Part shown: positions 1-8,597 of the stretch, one piece after another
Position numbering within the stretch: position 1 is the first letter of the stretch
Layout of the letters: the number at the start of each line of letters is the position of its first letter
Assembly (NCBI GenBank): GCA_023400235.1
Contig: JAEXFI010000045.1
Coordinates: 124,001-188,000, forward strand
DNA from: Bacillota bacterium
GTDB taxonomy: Bacteria; Bacillota; Clostridia; Acetivibrionales; DSM-1351
Length of the DNA: 64,000 nucleotides
Direction: 5' to 3'
The notes under the pieces: generated by a model
Databases searched by the model: none
What the model was told of the DNA's origin: nothing
What the model saw: the letters and a program-made list of their open reading frames with translations, nothing else
Position numbers and translations under genes: made by a program

Positions 1-329
1 TTTATACGCTTATGCACGACCCTCAGTACAGGCTGAGTATAGCGTGGCAGAATGTTGCCTACAATCAGCCTCCCCATACCGGCTTCTATCTTGGAACAGA
101 TATGTCCCAAGCTCCGGTGCCTGCAATATATACTCCGCAGCCTGCAAATGCAGTCGTCCCCGGTGATGTAAACAGTGACGGACAGGTGGATGCATTGGAT
201 CTGGCAGTGCTTAAGCAGCATTTGTTGAATTCAGATGTGAAAATAAATCAGGAGAACGCAGATCTGAATTCCGATGGAGACATCAATGCCCTTGATTTTG
301 CAATGCTTAAAATAAAATTATTAAATTAA
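1..329 (+). CDS. C-terminal end of a PL11 rhamnogalacturonan lyase with type I dockerin (partial)
   Basis: The reading frame is open from the window edge (codons from base 3), so the 5' part lies outside. The first ~34 residues contain DPQYRLSIAWQNVAYNQPP followed by HTGFYLG, which I recognise as the conserved C-terminus of family PL11 rhamnogalacturonan lyases (pectin backbone cleavage). A short Pro-rich linker leads into a dockerin of two calcium-binding repeats, starting GDVNSDGQVDALD and ADLNSDGDINALD, each followed by a helix. The dockerin should dock the enzyme onto a scaffoldin cohesin outside the cell. The protein ends in LLN. The next cellulosomal enzyme starts 34 bp downstream, so the two are probably co-transcribed in a cellulosome gene cluster. 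The PL11 call rests on this tail only. Confidence 0.8.
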   Translation, partial: YTLMHDPQYRLSIAWQNVAYNQPPHTGFYLGTDMSQAPVPAIYTPQPANAVVPGDVNSDGQVDALDLAVLKQHLLNSDVKINQENADLNSDGDINALDFAMLKIKLLN

Positions 330-363
330 ACAGGTTGTTTATACGAAGGGAGCTTGAAATAAT

Positions 364-1968
364 ATGATTAAATTAAAGAGAGTTGTTTCTCTGCTATGTG
401 TGTTTGCAGTACTGACAGCATTTATGTTCGCAGGAACATTTACTGTAAATGCGGCCAATACCAATAATGATGACTGGCTGCATTGCAAAGGTGACAAAAT
501 TTATGACATGAATGGAAATGAGGTTTGGCTTACAGGAGCCAACTGGTTTGGCTTCAATTGCAGCGAGAACGTATTTCACGGTGCCTGGTATGATGTTAAA
601 ACAATCTTAACCAGTGTTGCCGACAGGGGAATCGGCTTGTTGAGAATACCTATTTCAACTGAGCTGCTTTACAGCTGGATGGCTGGAACCCCCAACAAGG
701 TTTCCAGTGTCACAGCCGCCAATAACCCTCCTTATCATGTTTGCAATCCTGATTTCTATGACACTGCTACAGGAAAGACCAAAAACAGCATGGAAATATT
801 CGATATAATCATGGGCTACTGCAAGGAACTTGGCATAAAAGTCATGATAGATGTGCACAGTCCTGATGCAAACAACTCCGGCCACATGTACCCTCTTTGG
901 TATGGACTGACTACTCCTACGGCAGGAGAAATCACCACAAAGAAATGGATAGATACACTTGTATGGCTGGCCAACAAATACAAGAACGACGATACCATCC
1001 TGGCCTTTGATTTAAAGAATGAGCCCCACGGAAAACGTGGCTATACAGGTGGTACCGCTCCTTCGGACATGGCAAAATGGGATAATTCCACAGATGAAAA
1101 CAACTGGAAATACGCTGCTGAAAAATGCTCCAAGGCAATACTGGCAGTTAATCCAAAACTGTTAATGGTAATTGAAGGTGTAGAGCAATATCCTAAAACT
1201 GAAAAAGGCTATACCTATGACACACCGGATGTCTGGGGTGCATCAGGAGATGCTGCTCCCTGGCATGGTGCCTGGTGGGGCGGAAACTTAAGAGGTGTAA
1301 AGGATTATCCTGTAAATCTGGGCGCTTTAAACAGCCAGATAGTATACTCTCCGCATGATTACGGACCGTCAGTATATAACCAGACCTGGTTTGACAAGGA
1401 TTTCACGACACAGACGCTCCTTGACGATTACTGGTATGACTCCTGGGCATACATTGATGATAAGGGGATTGCTCCGCTTCTTATAGGTGAATGGGGCGGA
1501 CACATGGATGCCGGAAAGAATCAGAAATGGATGACCTTATTGAGAGATTACATGGTCAAAAACCGTATAAGCCATACCTTCTGGTGTATTAACCCAAATT
1601 CGGGGGATACAGGCGGATTGATAGGAAATGACTGGGCAACCTGGGATGAGGCAAAATATGCATTGTTAAAGCCTGCATTATGGCAGTCAAACGGAAAATT
1701 CATCGGACTGGATCACCAGATACCTTTGGGTTCCAAGGGCATCTCACTGGGCGAGTATTATGGCGGAAACATACCTGATCCTGATCCGGTTCTTCTGGGA
1801 GATGCAAATGAGGACGGAGCTGTAGATATTCTGGATTGCGCCCTTATCAAGCAGTATATACTCAATCCTGAGACAAAAATCAATGTAAAGAATGCGGATA
1901 TGAATTCTGACGGAGAGATAAATTCACTGGATTTTGCAGCACTGAAGGCTCAGCTGCTGAAGGTGTAG
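364..1968 (+). CDS. Secreted GH5 endoglucanase with C-terminal dockerin
   Basis: Predicted secreted cellulase of 534 aa. Residues 1-30 are a signal peptide (KLKR, hydrophobic core, cleavage after VNA). Residues ~32-450 are a GH5 barrel: the acid/base Glu220 lies in DLKNEPHG and the nucleophile Glu376 in LLIGEWGG, with RIPIS and the HDYGP stretch typical of endo-1,4-glucanases. A short linker (~462-476) leads to a dockerin (477-532) with repeats DANEDGAVD and DMNSDGEIN. The ATG is preceded by GGGAG. It follows the PL11 gene by 34 bp and ends before a strong terminator. The residues after the calcium loops are Ile-Leu and Ser-Leu, unlike the Ala-Leu pairs of the upstream dockerin. Substrate is inferred from the family; GH5 also includes other beta-glucanases. 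Confidence 0.9.
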   Translation: MIKLKRVVSLLCVFAVLTAFMFAGTFTVNAANTNNDDWLHCKGDKIYDMNGNEVWLTGANWFGFNCSENVFHGAWYDVKTILTSVADRGIGLLRIPISTELLYSWMAGTPNKVSSVTAANNPPYHVCNPDFYDTATGKTKNSMEIFDIIMGYCKELGIKVMIDVHSPDANNSGHMYPLWYGLTTPTAGEITTKKWIDTLVWLANKYKNDDTILAFDLKNEPHGKRGYTGGTAPSDMAKWDNSTDENNWKYAAEKCSKAILAVNPKLLMVIEGVEQYPKTEKGYTYDTPDVWGASGDAAPWHGAWWGGNLRGVKDYPVNLGALNSQIVYSPHDYGPSVYNQTWFDKDFTTQTLLDDYWYDSWAYIDDKGIAPLLIGEWGGHMDAGKNQKWMTLLRDYMVKNRISHTFWCINPNSGDTGGLIGNDWATWDEAKYALLKPALWQSNGKFIGLDHQIPLGSKGISLGEYYGGNIPDPDPVLLGDANEDGAVDILDCALIKQYILNPETKINVKNADMNSDGEINSLDFAALKAQLLKV

Positions 1969-2115
1969 CAAAGGGGGCAATAGATAGCCCCTGCCTGTTA
2001 AACACCATAGGCAGGCCATAATGAGCATAAATAGTGCGATTGTATTTGTCTGCCGCACAGGTGCAGAGGTTGCTGTTGAAAATGTTACAGACCAAATAAT
2101 TTATATTCCATATAT

Positions 2116-2165
2116 AAGGACTGTTGCCCAATGAATGATATCACTGGGCAGCAGTCCCCTTTTTG
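2116..2165 (+). terminator. Rho-independent terminator after the cellulase gene
   Basis: GGACTGTTGCCCA (2118-2130) pairs with TGGGCAGCAGTCC (2145-2157) with a single G-U pair, followed by CCTTTTTG. It closes the cellulosomal unit. It lies in the 479-bp gap 1969-2447. The rest of that gap holds only an unremarkable AT-rich stretch, then the sulfate operon promoter and operators listed separately. Confidence 0.85.
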
Positions 2166-2291
2166 CCCCTAAAATAGTCAAATGCGGACTTCATGGATTA
2201 TGATTTTGACAAACAAGTTTCAGTGAAGGGGTGGAATTTAACTTTTCAATCGACAAAATATAAAAAAGTTTTACTTTAATGCATTAAACTA

Positions 2292-2320
2292 TTGACAGAC
2301 TTTTAGCCAAATGTTAATAT
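2292..2320 (+). promoter_or_regulatory. Sigma-A promoter of the sulfate transport operon
   Basis: TTGACA (2292-2297), a 17-bp spacer and TAATAT (2315-2320) form a near-consensus vegetative promoter. Transcription would start near 2327, leaving a ~120-nt AT-rich leader before sbp that carries two matching inverted repeats. I see no T-box or SAM riboswitch in the leader. Confidence 0.75.
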
Positions 2321-2337
2321 TTTTATAACTTATAAAA

Positions 2338-2415
2338 CATATAAGAATTATATGGTATAAATCCAGCTTCCTAAGTATAATATTTTTTTCTTACAAAACA
2401 TATTAAAAATATATG
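2338..2415 (+). promoter_or_regulatory. Two copies of a 17-bp inverted repeat in the sbp leader (candidate operators)
   Basis: CATATAAGAATTATATG (2338-2354) is a perfect 7-3-7 inverted repeat. CATATTAAAAATATATG (2399-2415) is the same length and 14 of 17 bases match. They start 61 bp apart, about six helical turns, just downstream of the promoter, so a repressor bound to both could block transcription or loop the DNA. The ROK-family regulator encoded inside the operon is the obvious candidate binder; a CymR-like sulfur regulator encoded elsewhere is an alternative. No other copy was noticed in the window. Confidence 0.5.
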
Positions 2416-2447
2416 AATACTAACATATTATAAAGGAGAAATGAATT

Positions 2448-3515
2448 ATGAGGGCATCCAACAAAAAATCAAGCATAGCAATTACATTCCTGAGTATTTT
2501 AATAAGTCTTACATTGCTGGCGGGCTGCGGAAACAGCACAGTTCAGACGGATACCACCGGCAGCGGAGCCTCAAAGGGACCCATAACCCTGCTGAATGTA
2601 TCCTATGACCCTACCAGGGAGCTCTACCAGGCCTATAACGAAGCTTTTTCAAAGCACTGGAAGGAAAAGACCGGTCAGGATGTGACAATCCAGCAATCCC
2701 ACGGAGGCTCAGGCAGTCAGGCAAGAACGGTTATTGACGGGAATGAAGCTGATGTGGTCACCTTGGCCCTGGCCTATGATATTGATTCCATCAATAAGAA
2801 CAAGGAGCTTATCAACAAGGAATGGCAAAAGAGACTTCCCAATAATTCCACACCCTACACATCAACAATCGTATTTCTGGTAAGGAAAGGGAATCCAAAG
2901 AATATCAAGGACTGGGATGACCTGGTGAAACCCGGAATTCAGGTAATAACACCAAACCCCAAAACCTCTGGGGGAGCTCGCTGGAATTATCTTGCAGCCT
3001 GGGGATATGCATTGAAGAAGAATAATAATGACCAGCAGAAGGCTAAGGAATTTGTTAAAGCTCTTTTTGAGAATGTACCGGTATTGGATTCGGGAGCAAG
3101 GGGAGCAACAACCACCTTCGTAGAGCGTGGCTTGGGTGACGTGCTGGTAGCCTGGGAAAATGAAGCATTTCTTTCAATCAATGAACTTGGAAAAGACAAA
3201 TTTGAAATAGTTGTACCCTCCATAAGCATACTGGCAGAACCTCCCGTATCGGTTGTAGATTCGGTTGTGGACAAAAAAGGTACCCGAGAGGTTGCCGAGG
3301 CATATCTGGAATACCTGTACAGTGATGAAGGCCAGGAGATAGCTGCACAAAACTATTACAGGCCAAGAAATGAGACTATAGCAAAAAAATATTCCCAGCA
3401 GTTTCCGCAGATAAACCTTTTTACAATTGATGAAGTATTCGGCGGCTGGACAAAGGCACAGCAGGAACATTTTGCCGACGGCGGCGTGTTTGACCAGATA
3501 TATGCAAAAAAGTAA
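2448..3515 (+). CDS. sbp: Sulfate ABC transporter substrate-binding lipoprotein
   Basis: Extracytoplasmic receptor that captures sulfate (possibly thiosulfate) and hands it to the CysT-CysW permease. The 355-aa protein begins with a lipoprotein signal and lipobox (TLLAGC; Cys near residue 27). The mature part has family hallmarks: LLNVSYDPTRELYQAYN at the N-terminus, SHGGSGSQAR in the anion site, and NPKTSGGARWNYLAAWGYA. AAAGGAG precedes the ATG. It is the first gene of the operon, 64 bp before cysT, with a short inverted repeat (CCTTAAGG) in that gap. Sulfate rather than molybdate specificity is supported by the cysT-W-A and cysH-D-N neighbours. Confidence 0.95.
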   Translation: MRASNKKSSIAITFLSILISLTLLAGCGNSTVQTDTTGSGASKGPITLLNVSYDPTRELYQAYNEAFSKHWKEKTGQDVTIQQSHGGSGSQARTVIDGNEADVVTLALAYDIDSINKNKELINKEWQKRLPNNSTPYTSTIVFLVRKGNPKNIKDWDDLVKPGIQVITPNPKTSGGARWNYLAAWGYALKKNNNDQQKAKEFVKALFENVPVLDSGARGATTTFVERGLGDVLVAWENEAFLSINELGKDKFEIVVPSISILAEPPVSVVDSVVDKKGTREVAEAYLEYLYSDEGQEIAAQNYYRPRNETIAKKYSQQFPQINLFTIDEVFGGWTKAQQEHFADGGVFDQIYAKK

Positions 3516-3579
3516 TACATAAAACAATTCCTTAAGGGAGAGGTAAAATCCCTTAAGGAATGAATATCCGAGGTGGAAT

Positions 3580-4431
3580 ATGAATCTTAGCATAAAACCC
3601 ATAAAACTTAGGCAACAAAGTGTAATTCCCGGCTTTGGACTCACCATGGGCATAACCATTCTTTACATAACCCTGCTTATATTAATTCCGGTAACCATGG
3701 TATTTGTAAATAGCTCTGCACTGGGCCTGAAAAGTTTTTGGGAGATTGCAGCAAGTCCCAGAGTGCTGGCTTCCTTGAAGGTATCCTTTGGAACAGCCTT
3801 TTTAGCAGCTTCCATAAACGCAGTTTTTGGACTGCTTATGGCCTGGGTGCTGGAGCGGTATTCCTTTCCCGGAAAGAAGCTCATAGACGGCCTCATTGAT
3901 TTGCCTTTTGCACTGCCCACGGCGGTGGCGGGCATATCCCTGACCACCTTGTATGCGCCAAACGGTTGGCTGGGCCGGTTTTTTGAACCTCTTGGAATAA
4001 AGATCTCCTATACTCCGCTGGGAATAACAGTAGCCTTGATATTTATAAGCTTTCCCTTTGTCATAAGGACAGTACAGCCGGTGCTGCACAGCTTTGACAC
4101 CGAGGTTGAGGAAGCGGCGGCGTGTCTGGGAGCAAGCAGGTTCCAGACCTTCAGAAAGATAATAATTCCCGAGCTGCTGCCGGCACTTATAACAGGCTTT
4201 GCCCTTTCCTTTGCAAGAGCTCTGGGAGAATATGGTTCGGTAGTGTTCATTTCAGGAAATATGCCCATGAAGACTGAAATCACACCCTTATTAATCAGAA
4301 CAAAGCTTGAGCAGTATGACTATGCCGGCGGAACGGCGGTTGCTGCAATCATGCTGATAATATCCTTCATTATGCTGCTGGTAATAAACCTGTTTCAGTG
4401 GTGGGCGGGAAACAGGCATAAAATGCGGTAA
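3580..4431 (+). CDS. cysT: Sulfate ABC transporter permease CysT
   Basis: Inner-membrane permease subunit (283 aa) pairing with CysW. Hydrophobic segments repeat through the protein, and the cytoplasmic loop contacting the ATPase has the EAA signature (EEAAACLGASRFQTFRKI). DLPFALPTAVAGISL and ARALGEYGSVVFISGN are typical of CysT/CysU. The ATG follows GAGGTGG. It ends 40 bp before cysW. Confidence 0.95.
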   Translation: MNLSIKPIKLRQQSVIPGFGLTMGITILYITLLILIPVTMVFVNSSALGLKSFWEIAASPRVLASLKVSFGTAFLAASINAVFGLLMAWVLERYSFPGKKLIDGLIDLPFALPTAVAGISLTTLYAPNGWLGRFFEPLGIKISYTPLGITVALIFISFPFVIRTVQPVLHSFDTEVEEAAACLGASRFQTFRKIIIPELLPALITGFALSFARALGEYGSVVFISGNMPMKTEITPLLIRTKLEQYDYAGGTAVAAIMLIISFIMLLVINLFQWWAGNRHKMR

Positions 4432-4471
4432 CACCTGATTTCTATATATTAATGAATATTTGGGGGGACAT

Positions 4472-5350
4472 ATGGCAGGAAGCATACCTTTAAAAACAAA
4501 ATACTCAAATCAAATAAATGCCCAGGGAAAACCAACAGGAGACTCAAAATTGGTGAAAATAGTCCTTATTGCCATAGCAGTACTGTTTTTCGTGACTATG
4601 CTGCTGGTTCCTCTTATATCGGTTTTTGTAAAGGCCTTTGAACAGGGGGCAAAGGTATATCTGGCAGCAATAACCGATCCTATAGCACTTTCAGCCATAA
4701 AGCTGACACTGCTGACCATAGCGATTGTCGTACCTGTAAACACGATATTTGGAATTATTGCAGCCTGGGTGGTCTCAAAATTTAAATTCAAGGGCAAAAA
4801 TATTCTGATTACCATAATCGATCTGCCCTTTGCAATTTCACCGGTTGTTGCAGGACTGATCTTCGTTTTGTTGTTCAGCACAAGTCACGGGCTTCTGGCA
4901 CCTGTATTGAATGAGCTGGGGCTAAAGATTATTTTTGCGCCGCCCGGGATTATATTAGCCACACTTTTTGTAACACTTCCCTTTGTTGCAAGAGAACTGA
5001 TTCCTCTTATGGAATCCCAGGGAACAGCAGAAGAGGAAGCAGCTCTTACCTTGGGAGCAAGCGGCTTTAAAACCTTCTGGCTTATAACTCTTCCCAACAT
5101 AAAATGGGCGCTTTTATATGGAATTATGCTGACTGCTGCCAGGGCTGCGGGTGAATTCGGTGCGGTGTCCGTGGTATCGGGGCACATCAGAGGCTTGACC
5201 AATACAGTTCCTCTTCATGTAGAAATACTGTATAACGAGTATAAGTTTTCTGCTGCCTTTGCAGTTGCCTCGTTATTAACTGTTATAGCAATTATCAATC
5301 TGATAATTAAAAACATATCTGACTGGAAAATTAGCCAGCAGTTCAAATAG
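4472..5350 (+). CDS. cysW: Sulfate ABC transporter permease CysW
   Basis: Second sulfate permease subunit, 292 aa. The EAA loop is EEEAALTLGASGFKTFW, and ARAAGEFGAVSVVSGHIRG is the CysW-type C-terminal motif. An in-frame TTG lies 12 bp upstream (4460), but the GGGGGG ribosome binding site sits directly before the ATG at 4472, so that ATG is chosen. The N-terminal ~30 residues before the first membrane segment are polar and variable. It is followed by cysA after 64 bp. Confidence 0.95.
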   Translation: MAGSIPLKTKYSNQINAQGKPTGDSKLVKIVLIAIAVLFFVTMLLVPLISVFVKAFEQGAKVYLAAITDPIALSAIKLTLLTIAIVVPVNTIFGIIAAWVVSKFKFKGKNILITIIDLPFAISPVVAGLIFVLLFSTSHGLLAPVLNELGLKIIFAPPGIILATLFVTLPFVARELIPLMESQGTAEEEAALTLGASGFKTFWLITLPNIKWALLYGIMLTAARAAGEFGAVSVVSGHIRGLTNTVPLHVEILYNEYKFSAAFAVASLLTVIAIINLIIKNISDWKISQQFK

Positions 5351-5414
5351 CAGTTATGGCACGAGAGAGCTTCAAACTGATTTTAATGCGTGATATACGC
5401 AGACGGGAGATTAT

Positions 5415-6488
5415 ATGAGCATAGAAATTTCTAACATTTCAAAAAGCTTTGAATCCTTCAAGGCTCTCAGCAACCTTGATCTGAAAATAAATACCGGCGA
5501 GCTGGTGGCGTTGCTCGGGCCGTCAGGTTCAGGAAAAACTACCTTGCTTAGAATAATTGCGGGGCTGGAAACCTCGGATTCCGGAAACATCATATTTGAC
5601 GGAGAAGACAATACGGAAAAGAGCACCCAGGACAGAAAAGTAGGCTTTGTTTTTCAGCATTATGCCCTGTTCAAGCATATGACCGTTTTTGAGAACATAG
5701 CCTTCGGGCTGAAGGTAAGGCCCTCCAAGCTCAGGCCCACCAAGGACTACATTGAAAAAAAGGTGCATGAGCTGCTGGCCCTTGTAAAAATGGAGGAGCT
5801 GGCAAAGAGATATCCCTCTCAGCTGTCAGGAGGACAGCGGCAAAGAATAGCCCTGGCCAGGGCACTTGCAGTGGAACCCAAGGTGCTGCTGCTGGATGAG
5901 CCCTTTGGAGCACTGGACGCAAAGGTGCGAAAAGACCTGCGAAGGTGGCTCAGAAAGCTGCATGACGAGTATCCGATTACAAGTGTATTCGTAACCCATG
6001 ACCAGGAGGAAGCCCTGGATGTGGCAGACAGGATCGTCATTCTCAATCAAGGCAGGATAGAGCAGATTGGAACTCCCGAGGAAGTATATGACAACCCCGC
6101 AAATCCGTTTGTATATAATTTTCTCGGCAATGTAAATCTGTTTCATGGAAGAGTCCATAACGGCAAAATAGAGCTGGGAGGCTTGAAACTGGACGCTCCG
6201 GAAAATACCAAGGCGGGAGACCGGGAGGTTATAAGCTATATCAGACCCCATGATATTGAAATAAGTGTTGAACCTGCAGAAAATGGCTTCATAGCTGCTG
6301 CAATAATATTTATCAGGGCGGTGGGGCCCATAGTAAACCTTGAAATGAAAAGAATGGATACCGGTGATTACATAGAGGTTGAAATCAGCAAAGAGACATA
6401 TAAAAAGCTGCAGCTTAAGGAAAAGCAGACCGTATATGTCAAGCCCAAGGATTTCAGAGTTTTCATTCCGGAAGATTATATAATATAA
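5415..6488 (+). CDS. cysA: Sulfate ABC transporter ATPase CysA
   Basis: Cytoplasmic ATPase powering sulfate uptake, 357 aa. Walker A is GPSGSGKTT (~residue 35), the signature is LSGGQRQRIALARAL, Walker B is VLLLDEPFGALD, and the switch histidine is in VTHDQEEA. The C-terminal ~115 residues form the CysA-type regulatory domain (YIRPHDIEI). CysA family length is normal. It sits last in the transporter set, 51 bp before the ROK regulator start, and is probably co-transcribed with it. Confidence 0.95.
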   Translation: MSIEISNISKSFESFKALSNLDLKINTGELVALLGPSGSGKTTLLRIIAGLETSDSGNIIFDGEDNTEKSTQDRKVGFVFQHYALFKHMTVFENIAFGLKVRPSKLRPTKDYIEKKVHELLALVKMEELAKRYPSQLSGGQRQRIALARALAVEPKVLLLDEPFGALDAKVRKDLRRWLRKLHDEYPITSVFVTHDQEEALDVADRIVILNQGRIEQIGTPEEVYDNPANPFVYNFLGNVNLFHGRVHNGKIELGGLKLDAPENTKAGDREVISYIRPHDIEISVEPAENGFIAAAIIFIRAVGPIVNLEMKRMDTGDYIEVEISKETYKKLQLKEKQTVYVKPKDFRVFIPEDYII

Positions 6489-6539
6489 CATTTTTTTTGA
6501 AAGCTTTTAACTAATTTGGTAAAAAGTCGGGTGTTGTAT

Positions 6540-7739
6540 ATGAATGTAAAAAACCTTTTCAGTGAGTTGTCCGTGGAATCAAAGAATATTTTCCGCCTGG
6601 TGCTGCATAATCAAGCGGCTACAAAATCAGACCTGTCCGAGCTTTCGGAAATGAAACTTACAAGTCTTAGAAGAATGATGCAGCCCCTGGAGGAAATCAA
6701 TCTTCTGACAAGAGCCGAAATTGGAGAATCCACAGGAGGCAGAAAACCAGTGTTGTTTGATGTAAATCCAACCCAATATTATATAGTTGGAATTGATATA
6801 TCAAGAACCTATACACAGCTGGTAATTACAAATTTGAAGATGCAGCCATTAAAAAAGTTTAGATTTGAAATGAATACCCAGTCTACACCAAAATTGACTT
6901 TGAGCCTCATACTAAGCTGGATAAAGGAGGTGCAGGAAAAAGTCATAAAGCAAAACGGCAGGATTATAGGCATGGGTATTGGAACTGTAGGCCCTCTGGA
7001 CAGAAAAAACGGTATGATTCTCAATCCCGATAAGTTTGAAGCTCCGGGCTGGGAAAATATACCACTGAAGTCCATATTTGAAAAAAGGCTGGGGATTCCG
7101 GTTGTTATTGATAATGGAGCTAATGCGGCTGTTTTGGCGGAAACCTACTATGGCATAGGTAAGGGCATCAGTAATGTAATTTACATTAACTGCGGCGTGG
7201 GTATAAGAACAGGCCTCATTTCATCAGGGGTGTTTGTAAGGAATATAAATGACTCTGAAGACGCATTTGCCCATATGCTTATTTATGCAGGCGGGAACAA
7301 ATGCTCCTGTGGCAACAGCGGCTGTATTGAAGCCTACTGTTCCATATTTACAATTATTGAAAGGTATAAAAGCTTAAAAAGCAGAGTATCACAGCAGGAC
7401 TTTGAAAAAATCTCCTTTACTGATATCTGCAATGCCGCCGACAGAGGTGATGAGATTGCATTGAAGGTAATCCGGGAGTCGGCAGAAATAATGGGAGACG
7501 GACTTTCAAACATGATAAAGCTTTTAAACCCTGGAATTGTCATCTTAAGCGGACCTCTTATAAAGAATTCCGGAATATTTTACGAAAAATGCACCGAAAC
7601 CGCTCTGGAAAAATGCCGGGCTCATGGTGACAAGAAAATATTCTTCAGCAACGGTGGGGTTTTCAATAATAGTGCCATAGCTGTGGGAGCGGCTGCCATG
7701 GTGCTTGAGAGCTTTTTGGACAACAGGGTTTTAAATTGA
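6540..7739 (+). CDS. ROK-family transcriptional regulator inside the sulfur operon
   Basis: Predicted DNA-binding repressor of 399 aa. Residues ~10-78 are a winged helix (KNIFRLVLHNQAATKSDLSE ... TGGRKP), followed by an ASKHA sugar-kinase-like fold: GIDISRTYTQ, GIGTVGPLD and the zinc motif CSCGNSGCIEAYC. The catalytic aspartate of ROK kinases (usual N-D-A-N) is replaced: here residues 192-195 are N-G-A-N, so it should not be a kinase. I take the ATG at 6540 (GGGTG upstream) over a TTG at 6516. ROK regulators usually sense sugars; its place between cysA and cysH suggests control of sulfur genes, perhaps through the paired inverted repeats upstream of sbp. The ligand is unknown. Confidence 0.85.
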   Translation: MNVKNLFSELSVESKNIFRLVLHNQAATKSDLSELSEMKLTSLRRMMQPLEEINLLTRAEIGESTGGRKPVLFDVNPTQYYIVGIDISRTYTQLVITNLKMQPLKKFRFEMNTQSTPKLTLSLILSWIKEVQEKVIKQNGRIIGMGIGTVGPLDRKNGMILNPDKFEAPGWENIPLKSIFEKRLGIPVVIDNGANAAVLAETYYGIGKGISNVIYINCGVGIRTGLISSGVFVRNINDSEDAFAHMLIYAGGNKCSCGNSGCIEAYCSIFTIIERYKSLKSRVSQQDFEKISFTDICNAADRGDEIALKVIRESAEIMGDGLSNMIKLLNPGIVILSGPLIKNSGIFYEKCTETALEKCRAHGDKKIFFSNGGVFNNSAIAVGAAAMVLESFLDNRVLN

Positions 7740-7817
7740 TATTATAGAGAGCTTATTCTGCCTGAGCAGGCGGTGTAATATTTATCAGCAAAAAATAATG
7801 AAAGGTGGAAGGATGAT

Positions 7818-8534
7818 ATGAAAGAATTTGATTTGAAGGCGTTGAATAATCAATATTCAAGTGCAATAGACGCGGTTAAATTTTCACTTGAAGAGCTGGG
7901 TACCTCAAAGGTTGCACTGGCTTCCAGTCTTTCTATAGAAGACCAGGTACTAACTCACATGCTTTTGGAGCTGGATCCCAAGGCCAGGATTTTTGTCATT
8001 GATACCGGAAGGCATTTTCAGAAAACCTATGATTTGATGGAGCAGACAATGCTCAGGTATAAGTTCAATTACGAGGTATATGCTCCTGACAGCAAGGACC
8101 TGGAAGAAACAGTATCCAGGCTGGGGCCCAACTTCTTTTACGAAAGTGTGGAGCTCAGGAAGAAATGCTGTGAAATCAGAAAGGTAAAGCCTCTGAAAAG
8201 GGTTCTGAGTACGGTTGACGGCTGGATATGCGGCCTCAGAAGAGACCAGTCTCCCACACGGCAGGATATGGAGCTTTTTGAATGGGACGACGGAAATTCC
8301 ATATATAAGATTAATCCCATTGTTCACTGGTCGGAAGAGCAGGTATGGGAGTATATCAAGGCAAACAACATTCCATACAGCCACCTTTACAACACGGGCT
8401 TCCGAAGTATTGGCTGCGAGCCCTGCACCAGGGCGGTACAGCCCGGACAGGACATACGCAGCGGCAGATGGTGGTGGGAAGATCCTGACAAGAAGGAATG
8501 CGGACTCCATCTGGGAGGACACAAGCCTGCCTGA
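7818..8534 (+). CDS. cysH: Adenylylsulfate (APS) reductase, thioredoxin type
   Basis: Reduces APS to sulfite and AMP in assimilatory sulfate reduction. At 238 aa it has the PAPS-reductase fold (SSLSIEDQVLTHM, DTGRHFQKTY) and all four cysteines that bind a [4Fe-4S] cluster in the APS-using branch: Cys117-Cys118 (KKCCEIRKVKPL) and Cys200/Cys203 (GCEPCTR). The catalytic Cys228 is in KECGLH. The cluster cysteines separate it from PAPS-specific CysH. AAAGGTGGAAGG precedes the ATG. It lies 78 bp after the ROK gene and 63 bp before cysD. Confidence 0.95.
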   Translation: MKEFDLKALNNQYSSAIDAVKFSLEELGTSKVALASSLSIEDQVLTHMLLELDPKARIFVIDTGRHFQKTYDLMEQTMLRYKFNYEVYAPDSKDLEETVSRLGPNFFYESVELRKKCCEIRKVKPLKRVLSTVDGWICGLRRDQSPTRQDMELFEWDDGNSIYKINPIVHWSEEQVWEYIKANNIPYSHLYNTGFRSIGCEPCTRAVQPGQDIRSGRWWWEDPDKKECGLHLGGHKPA

Positions 8535-8597
8535 GGCACGTAAATTACAGGTTTTGCAACTATATTCTTACGAAATAAGCATAGATGGGAGAAAATT

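Noticed and set aside
2321..2447. T-box or SAM riboswitch in the sulfate operon leader
   Set aside because: No T-box (TGGNACCGCG), K-turn or SAM-I core; the leader is AT-rich with inverted repeats only.
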